Shown here: positions 58,109 to 64,000 of the stretch, one piece after another | How positions within the stretch are numbered: the first letter of the stretch is position 1 | How the letters are laid out: each line of letters begins with the position of its first letter | Assembly (NCBI RefSeq): GCF_001571225.1 | Contig: NZ_BCTJ01000006.1 | Span: 62,001 to 126,000 of the forward strand | From: Hydrogenophaga palleronii NBRC 102513 | GTDB taxonomy: Bacteria > Pseudomonadota > Gammaproteobacteria > Burkholderiales > Burkholderiaceae_C | Length of the DNA stretch: 64,000 bases | Reading direction: 5' to 3' | The notes under the pieces: model-generated | Seen by the model: only the letters and a program-made list of their open reading frames with translations | What the model was told of the DNA's origin: nothing | The model's database searches: none | Program-made: the position numbers and the translations under genes

Positions 58109-58996
58109 ATGGATCAACCCATCGACCTGAGCACCCTTCGCGTGGTGGTGGCCGCGGCCGACCTCGGCTCCATCAGCGCCGCCAGCGAACGCCTGCAACT
58201 CGCCGTGGCCGCCGCCAGCTCGCGCATCACCGCACTGGAGGAGTCGCTCGGCTTTCGCATCTTCGAGCGCTCCTCGCGCGGCGTGCAGCTCACGCCGGCC
58301 GGGCAGATGCTGGTGCAGCGCAGCCGCACGCTGCTGACCGACGCCGACCGCCTGGCCCAGCACCTGCGCGGCTACAGCGAAGGCCTGCAAGGCCATGTGC
58401 GCGTGCTGGCCAACACCTCGGCCCTGCTGGAGGTGTTGCCGCAGCGGCTGGAGCAGTTCATGCAGGCGCACCCGCTGATCCGCATCGACCTCGAAGAGCG
58501 TGGCAGCCCGGAGATTCCCCTCGCGCTGATCGAAGGCCGCGCCGACTTCGGTGTGGTCGACCTGCCGGTGCCACCGGCCGGCCTGTCCTTCGCGCCGTTC
58601 TTCAGCGACACCCTGGTGCTGCTCACGCCGCGCGCGCACCGGCTGGCGAGCCGGCGCCGGCTGCGCCTGGTGGACGCGCTGGACGAGCCCTTCATCACGC
58701 TCACCGACGGCACCGCCCTGTCCAACCGCCTGCTGGCCTCGGCCGCCGACGCCGGGCGCCAGCTGCACGTGCGCATGCGCATGCGCGGCTTCGACGCGGT
58801 CTGCCGCATGGTCGCCGCCGGCCTCGGTGTGGGCGTGCTGCCGGTGGAGGCCATCGCACCGCAGCTGGCGCACCTGCCGCTGGCGGCGGTGCCGCTGTCC
58901 GACCCCTGGGCGCGGCGCACCCACCACATCGCCACCCGCACCCACACGCCGCCCTCGCCGGCCGCGCGCACGCTGATCCGCGCACTCAGCCGCTGA
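58109..58996 (+). CDS. LysR-type transcriptional regulator
   Basis: A 295-residue LysR protein with the winged helix near residues 5-65 (LGSISAASERLQLAVAAASS) and an effector domain. The ATG is one base after the pbpC stop, so translation may be coupled although the roles differ. It lies upstream of, and in the same direction as, the enolase-superfamily enzyme and second TctC protein. It may regulate them. A hairpin follows its stop. Confidence 0.92.
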   Translation: MDQPIDLSTLRVVVAAADLGSISAASERLQLAVAAASSRITALEESLGFRIFERSSRGVQLTPAGQMLVQRSRTLLTDADRLAQHLRGYSEGLQGHVRVLANTSALLEVLPQRLEQFMQAHPLIRIDLEERGSPEIPLALIEGRADFGVVDLPVPPAGLSFAPFFSDTLVLLTPRAHRLASRRRLRLVDALDEPFITLTDGTALSNRLLASAADAGRQLHVRMRMRGFDAVCRMVAAGLGVGVLPVEAIAPQLAHLPLAAVPLSDPWARRTHHIATRTHTPPSPAARTLIRALSR

Positions 58997-59030
58997 ACCG
59001 GCACCCACGCCGCGCGCAGCCTCGCGGTTC

Positions 59031-59055
59031 CGGCTTTCGCCATCCGCGAAAGCCG
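59031..59055 (+). terminator. Hairpin after the LysR gene
   Basis: CGGCTTTCGC and GCGAAAGCCG form a perfect 10-bp stem with a five-base loop, followed by CCTTTGCC. It lies between the LysR gene and the enolase-superfamily enzyme, and could partly end LysR transcripts. The T run is weak. Confidence 0.55.
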
Positions 59056-59156
59056 CCTTTGCCGCACGCCATTGCCGGGCGCGCCGGGCCGTTCCACACT
59101 GGCCGCCAGACCTCAACACACACAAGCGCCGCCGCCCCGGCCGCGCAGGAGACCTC

Positions 59157-60314
<1,158 letters not shown>

Positions 60315-60347
60315 CGCCAGCCCCAACGACAACCCAGGAGACAAGAC

Positions 60348-61397
60348 ATGCCCCACAACAAAAACAGCAACGTCAACAACAACAACGTCAAAGTCAACAA
60401 CGGCAACCTCCCCTCCACCGGCCGCCGCGCCGCCCTGCTGCTGGCCCTGGCCGGCGCCTTCGGCATGGGCACGGCCACCAGCAGTGCCTGGGCGCAACAG
60501 GCCTACCCCAACAAACCGGTGCGGCTGGTGGTGGGGTACTCGGCCGGCGGCGGTGTGGACGCCATGGCGCGCCTGCTGGCGCCACGCCTGTCGCAGCTGC
60601 TGGGCCAGCAGGTGGTGGTGGAGAACCGCACCGGCGCCACCGGCCTGATTGCCGGCGACGCGGTGGCACGCGCCGCGCCCGATGGCTACACGCTCATGCT
60701 GGGCGACAGCTCGCTGCTGATCGCGCAGCACCTGCAGCCGAAGATGACCTTCGACCCCATCAAGGGTTTTGCGCCGGTGGCCAGCGTGTTCACGCTGCCG
60801 CTGGTGATCGTCACCAGCAACGACTTTCCCGCCAAGACCCCGGCCGAGTTCGTCAAGCTGCTGCAGGCCAACCCGGGCAAGTACTCCTTTGCCACCTCGG
60901 GCGTGGGCACGGTGCACCACCTGGGCTTCGAGATGCTCAAGGCACGCGCCAACGCGCGCGTGGTGCACATCCCCTACCGCGGTGCCTCGCAGATCGTTCC
61001 CGACGTGATGAGCGACCAGGTGTCCATCGGCGTCGTCAGCGTGACCGCCGCCGAAGCCCAGGCGCGTGCCGGCAAGCTGCGCGCGCTGGCCCTGATGAAT
61101 CCGGTGAAGCTGGCCGGCGCGGAAGACATCCCGCCGCTGTCCGATGCCCTGCCCGGTTTCTCCGCCGTGCCGCGCCTGTTCGTGCTGGCACCCGCGGGCA
61201 CGCCCGCGCCCATCGTCGAACAACTGAGCGAAGCCTTGCGCAAGGTGATGGCCCAGCCCGACATCGCCCACGTGGCAGCGCAGCAAGGCGCGGTGCCCGC
61301 CTACATGCCGGCCGGGCCGCTGGCCGCCGACATCGTGCGCGAGTCCGGCGAGTGGGGCAAGGTGATCCGCGAGCAGAAGATCACTGCCACGCAATGA
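60348..61397 (+). CDS. Bug/TctC-family periplasmic solute-binding protein with Asn-rich N-terminus
   Basis: This TctC-type binding protein has 349 residues. The core starts at AQQAYPNKPVRLVVGYSAGG and continues with GQQVVVENRTGATG and AAPDGYTL. Before the signal helix there is an odd polar lead, MPHNKNSNVNNNNVKVNNGN, encoded by AAC-rich DNA. Then LLLALAGAFGMGTATSSAWAQ is a normal signal with cleavage after AWA. An internal start is not available, so the polar lead seems real. It is paired with the enolase-superfamily enzyme and likely binds its substrate or a relative. Confidence 0.9.
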   Translation: MPHNKNSNVNNNNVKVNNGNLPSTGRRAALLLALAGAFGMGTATSSAWAQQAYPNKPVRLVVGYSAGGGVDAMARLLAPRLSQLLGQQVVVENRTGATGLIAGDAVARAAPDGYTLMLGDSSLLIAQHLQPKMTFDPIKGFAPVASVFTLPLVIVTSNDFPAKTPAEFVKLLQANPGKYSFATSGVGTVHHLGFEMLKARANARVVHIPYRGASQIVPDVMSDQVSIGVVSVTAAEAQARAGKLRALALMNPVKLAGAEDIPPLSDALPGFSAVPRLFVLAPAGTPAPIVEQLSEALRKVMAQPDIAHVAAQQGAVPAYMPAGPLAADIVRESGEWGKVIREQKITATQ

Positions 61398-61428
61398 GCG
61401 CCACCAGGCCACATGGCGCGGTGTGGCC

Positions 61429-61761
61429 TCAGCGGCAGGGCTCTGGCTGCGGCACCTCGGTGCAGTGCTGGAAGGCCTCGGGCTTGAGGCCGCCGCCAAC
61501 CACGCGGTACTGGTCAAAACAGGCGGCGCTGGCCAGGTAACGGTGCCAGCGCACCTCGCAGGCGCTGGTGCCGGGTGGCAGCGGCGTGCTGGCCGGCACC
61601 GCAACCGCGCGGTAAGCCTCCGGCACCTCGGTGGCGTACACCAGTTGCCCCTGCGCATCGACCCAACGGTAGAGCTCGGCGGCCCCGGCCGCGAACGGCA
61701 GCAGCCACCACCAGGCCGCCAGCAGGCAGACGCGGTGTGGGGAAGACAAGCGCGCTTTCAT
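61429..61761 (-). CDS. DUF4124 domain-containing exported protein
   Basis: The 110-residue product has a signal peptide (LLAAWWWLLPFAAGAAE) followed by ELYRWVDAQGQLVYATEVPE, the DUF4124 signature of small envelope proteins. Four cysteines in the mature part (SACEV, AACFD, HCTEV, EPCR) suggest two disulfides. It converges with tctC and is divergent from the HDOD gene. Function unknown. Confidence 0.75.
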   Translation of the reverse strand: MKARLSSPHRVCLLAAWWWLLPFAAGAAELYRWVDAQGQLVYATEVPEAYRAVAVPASTPLPPGTSACEVRWHRYLASAACFDQYRVVGGGLKPEAFQHCTEVPQPEPCR

Positions 61762-61900
61762 GCCGGGTGGGATGCCCCGGCGGCCCGCCAGTTCCACCGT
61801 TCGGCGGCAGCGCCGCTCAAGCCGGCACCCGGCCTGCCGATACAGGACGGGGGACCGCACCGCCACCGGCGGTGGTGCCCGGTACGGAGCCTGTTCACAC

Positions 61901-63037
61901 ATGTCTGCCCTGTTCCTTGTTGGCCTGGCGGCCCTGGCCGCCGCTGCCCTGGCGGCGGTGTTCTGGTGGCAGCGCCGTGCGGCCCGCAGCGCCGTTGCCA
62001 CCGCACCGGCGGGCGACGCTGCGCAGGCACCCGGCATGGCCCCGGCCGAACCCGCCCCTGCGCAGCCTCCCGCCGCACCCCTGCCCGGCGCGCTGGCAAG
62101 TTTCCAATGGCGCACCCAGGACCAGCTGGACGCCGACAAACGCGAGGCGCTGCTGGGCGCCATCCACAAGCTGCCGAACCCGCCACAAACGCTGCAGCAA
62201 CTGCTGGAGCCCGACCTGATGGCACGCGCCAGCGCGACCGAGCTGCACGCCCTGATCGCCGGTGAGCCCTGGATCGCGGTCAAGGTGCTGGCCTCGGTGA
62301 ACAGCCCGCTGTACGGCCTGCAGACGCCGGTGCGGGACCTCGCCCAGGCGGTGAACTTCCTGGGGCTGCAGAGCGTGCGCCAGATCTGCCTGCAGCACCT
62401 GCTGGCCACCTCCTTCCCGGCCCGGCTGCCGCGCGTGCAGCGCACGCTGGACGCGCTCTGGCGCGCCTGCACCATCGCCAGCGAACTGGCCGCGCGGCTG
62501 GACAAGGCCTTGCACCGGTCTGCACAAGGCCCGCTGAGCACGCAGGTGGTGCTGAGCTTTGTCGGCCAGCTGGCCACCGCCTCGGTGATTCCGCAGCCCG
62601 GCCTGGCAGGCTGGCTGGAACGCGACCGCCTGGGCCGCGCGCGGCTGGAGCAGGAGCTGCTGGGCCTGAACGCCAGCGAGATCGGCCACCTGCTGATGCA
62701 GCGCTGGGCGCTGCCCGCGCCGCTGCTGGCCGAGGTGCGCGAGGCCGGCCGCGTGCTGGTGGCATCCCCGCCACCGGCGCAGGCCGGCGGAGGTGGAGGC
62801 GACGGCCTGCCGCGCCAGACGCTGACCTACCTGTGCGCGCGCCTGGGCGAACGGCTGGCGCTGGGCCAGCTGGCCTCGCTGGAGGGTTACCGCCCGGCCG
62901 ACGACGACTCGGTGGACATGCACCACCTGCGCGCCAGCCTGTCGCCGCTGGCGCTGGCCCGGCTCGGCGAGCTGCTGCAAACCCCGGCCCTGCGCCACAC
63001 CGTGCAGCAGCTGACCGGGCGCATGGCCGCCGCCTGA
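61901..63037 (+). CDS. HDOD domain-containing protein with an N-terminal membrane helix
   Basis: The 378-residue product starts MSALFLVGLAALAAAALAAV, a single membrane helix, then a Pro/Ala-rich linker, and an HDOD domain (about residues 75-290). HDOD landmarks include LPNPPQTLQQLLE, VLASVNSPLYGL and ALWRACTIASELAARL. HDOD is a metal-lacking HD relative used in signalling and chemotaxis-linked circuits; membrane attachment is uncommon but seen. It has no visible catalytic HD pair. Function unknown. It is divergent from the DUF4124 gene. Confidence 0.85.
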   Translation: MSALFLVGLAALAAAALAAVFWWQRRAARSAVATAPAGDAAQAPGMAPAEPAPAQPPAAPLPGALASFQWRTQDQLDADKREALLGAIHKLPNPPQTLQQLLEPDLMARASATELHALIAGEPWIAVKVLASVNSPLYGLQTPVRDLAQAVNFLGLQSVRQICLQHLLATSFPARLPRVQRTLDALWRACTIASELAARLDKALHRSAQGPLSTQVVLSFVGQLATASVIPQPGLAGWLERDRLGRARLEQELLGLNASEIGHLLMQRWALPAPLLAEVREAGRVLVASPPPAQAGGGGGDGLPRQTLTYLCARLGERLALGQLASLEGYRPADDDSVDMHHLRASLSPLALARLGELLQTPALRHTVQQLTGRMAAA

Positions 63038-63157
63038 CTCGCAGGGCGCTGCCGCGCCGTCAAGAAAATTCAAAGCCCGGCGACCGGGTTTCACGGCACG
63101 GGCCGGGGGTGGCGGCTACCATGCAGGGCAGGCAATACCGACCCGGATACACAACAC

Positions 63158-64000
63158 ATGACCGTCATCACCAACGTGGAAGACCTGCGCCTGCTGGCGC
63201 AGCAACGCGTGCCGCGCATGTTCTACGACTACGCCGACAGCGGCTCGTGGACCGAGAGCACCTACCGAGCCAACAACGAAGACTTCCAGAAGATCAAGCT
63301 GCGCCAGCGCGTGGCCGTCAACATGGAGAACCGCAGCACGCGCACCACCATGATCGGCCAGGACGTGGCCATGCCGGTGGCGATTGCACCCACCGGCCTG
63401 ACCGGCATGCAGCACGCCGACGGCGAGATCCTGGCGGCACGCGCGGCGCGCAAGTTCGGCATTCCGTTCACGCTCTCGACCATGAGCATCTGCTCGATCG
63501 AAGACGTGGCACAACACGCCGGCGAAGGCTTCTGGTTCCAGCTCTACGTGATGAAGGACCGCGGTTTCATCGAACGCCTGATCGACCGCGCCAAGGCCGC
63601 CCGATGCGGCGCCCTGGTGCTGACGCTGGACCTGCAGATCATCGGCCAGCGCCACAAGGACCTGAAGAACGGCCTGAGCGCACCGCCCAAGATGACGCTG
63701 GCCAACCTGCTCGACATCGCCTGCAAGCCCCGCTGGGCGCTGGGCATGCTGGGCACGCAACGCCGCAACTTCGGCAACATCTTCGGCCACGTCGAGGGCA
63801 TCGAGAACATGGGCAGCCTGAGCGAGTGGACCGCCAAGCAGTTCGACCCGGCGCTCAACTGGGGCGACGTGGAATGGATCAAGCAGCGCTGGGGCGGCAA
63901 GCTGATCCTCAAGGGCATCCAGGACGTGGAAGACGCCAAGCTCGCCGTGGCCTCGGGCGCCGACGCGCTGATCGTGAGCAACCACGGCGGCCGCCAGCTC
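63158..64000 (+). CDS. lldD: FMN-dependent L-lactate dehydrogenase / alpha-hydroxy-acid dehydrogenase (partial)
   Basis: The 281 codons present encode the N-terminal and central part of an LldD-type flavoenzyme, which oxidises L-lactate to pyruvate at the inner membrane. The start MTVITNVEDLRLLAQQRVPR, the AIAPTGLTGMQHADGE segment, and FQLYVMKDRG are typical. The barrel reaches ILKGIQDVEDAKLA and SNHGGRQL, where the catalytic His is expected. The end of the gene lies beyond the window. Several related enzymes use glycolate or mandelate, so lactate is the most likely but not proven substrate. Confidence 0.9.
   Translation, partial: MTVITNVEDLRLLAQQRVPRMFYDYADSGSWTESTYRANNEDFQKIKLRQRVAVNMENRSTRTTMIGQDVAMPVAIAPTGLTGMQHADGEILAARAARKFGIPFTLSTMSICSIEDVAQHAGEGFWFQLYVMKDRGFIERLIDRAKAARCGALVLTLDLQIIGQRHKDLKNGLSAPPKMTLANLLDIACKPRWALGMLGTQRRNFGNIFGHVEGIENMGSLSEWTAKQFDPALNWGDVEWIKQRWGGKLILKGIQDVEDAKLAVASGADALIVSNHGGRQL

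Overview
The window is a continuous stretch of gene-dense, very GC-rich chromosome from a betaproteobacterium, most likely Burkholderiales family Comamonadaceae. The genus is uncertain; a Hydrogenophaga-like organism would fit. The evidence is strong G/C preference at third codon positions, several Bug/TctC-type solute-binding proteins, GC-rich multi-hairpin intergenic repeats, and the local gene orders trxB-crp/fnr-ftsK, rpfE-like-recJ, argH beside a LytS/LytTR pair, and A2M-pbpC. I see no tRNA, rRNA, CRISPR array, integrase, transposase or prophage gene. Both edges cut genes: ftsK on the left and an FMN-dependent L-lactate dehydrogenase on the right.

Bases 1-10 kb are housekeeping: ftsK (partial), a Crp/Fnr regulator, trxB, rpmB-rpmG with a strong terminator, a membrane fatty-acid desaturase, a 16S rRNA m5C methyltransferase, prfC, purN and yceH. 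Bases 10-17.2 kb are metabolic and accessory. They hold a tandem acyl-CoA dehydrogenase pair with a lipoprotein hydrolase, then a LysR regulator divergent from a small tautomerase-like protein, an alpha/beta hydrolase and a TctC binding protein. This second group looks like a small catabolic or uptake unit.

Bases 17.2-26 kb hold an HNH endonuclease with a TTG start, then ribF-ileS-lspA, a Na/Pi-cotransporter/PhoU protein and a class V aminotransferase. Bases 25.6-34.4 kb are mostly transport: LysR/MFS divergent pair, quinone oxidoreductase, two EamA exporters flanking an atypical SDR, and a tctB-tctA pair without its binding protein. Bases 34.4-44.7 kb contain an orphan GspE/PulE ATPase, a spermidine-synthase-like protein, MscS, a uracil/hypoxanthine-DNA glycosylase overlapping tatD, a META lipoprotein, lolCD, and an rpfE-like gene coupled to recJ.

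Bases 44.7-58.1 kb hold a repeat-filled 315-bp gap, a putative Na+/H+ antiporter, an AlgR/AlgZ-like two-component pair divergent from argH, and a large alpha-2-macroglobulin gene overlapping pbpC. Bases 58.1-64 kb hold LysR, an enolase-superfamily enzyme, a second TctC, a DUF4124 protein, an HDOD protein and lldD.

The most unusual observations are a GC-rich hairpin repeat apparently inserted in frame within recJ, a MITE-like inverted repeat after recJ, an acyl-CoA dehydrogenase pair resembling alpha2beta2 enzymes, and an SDR that has lost its Tyr/Lys pair. I did not find a convincing undescribed defence or mobile system.
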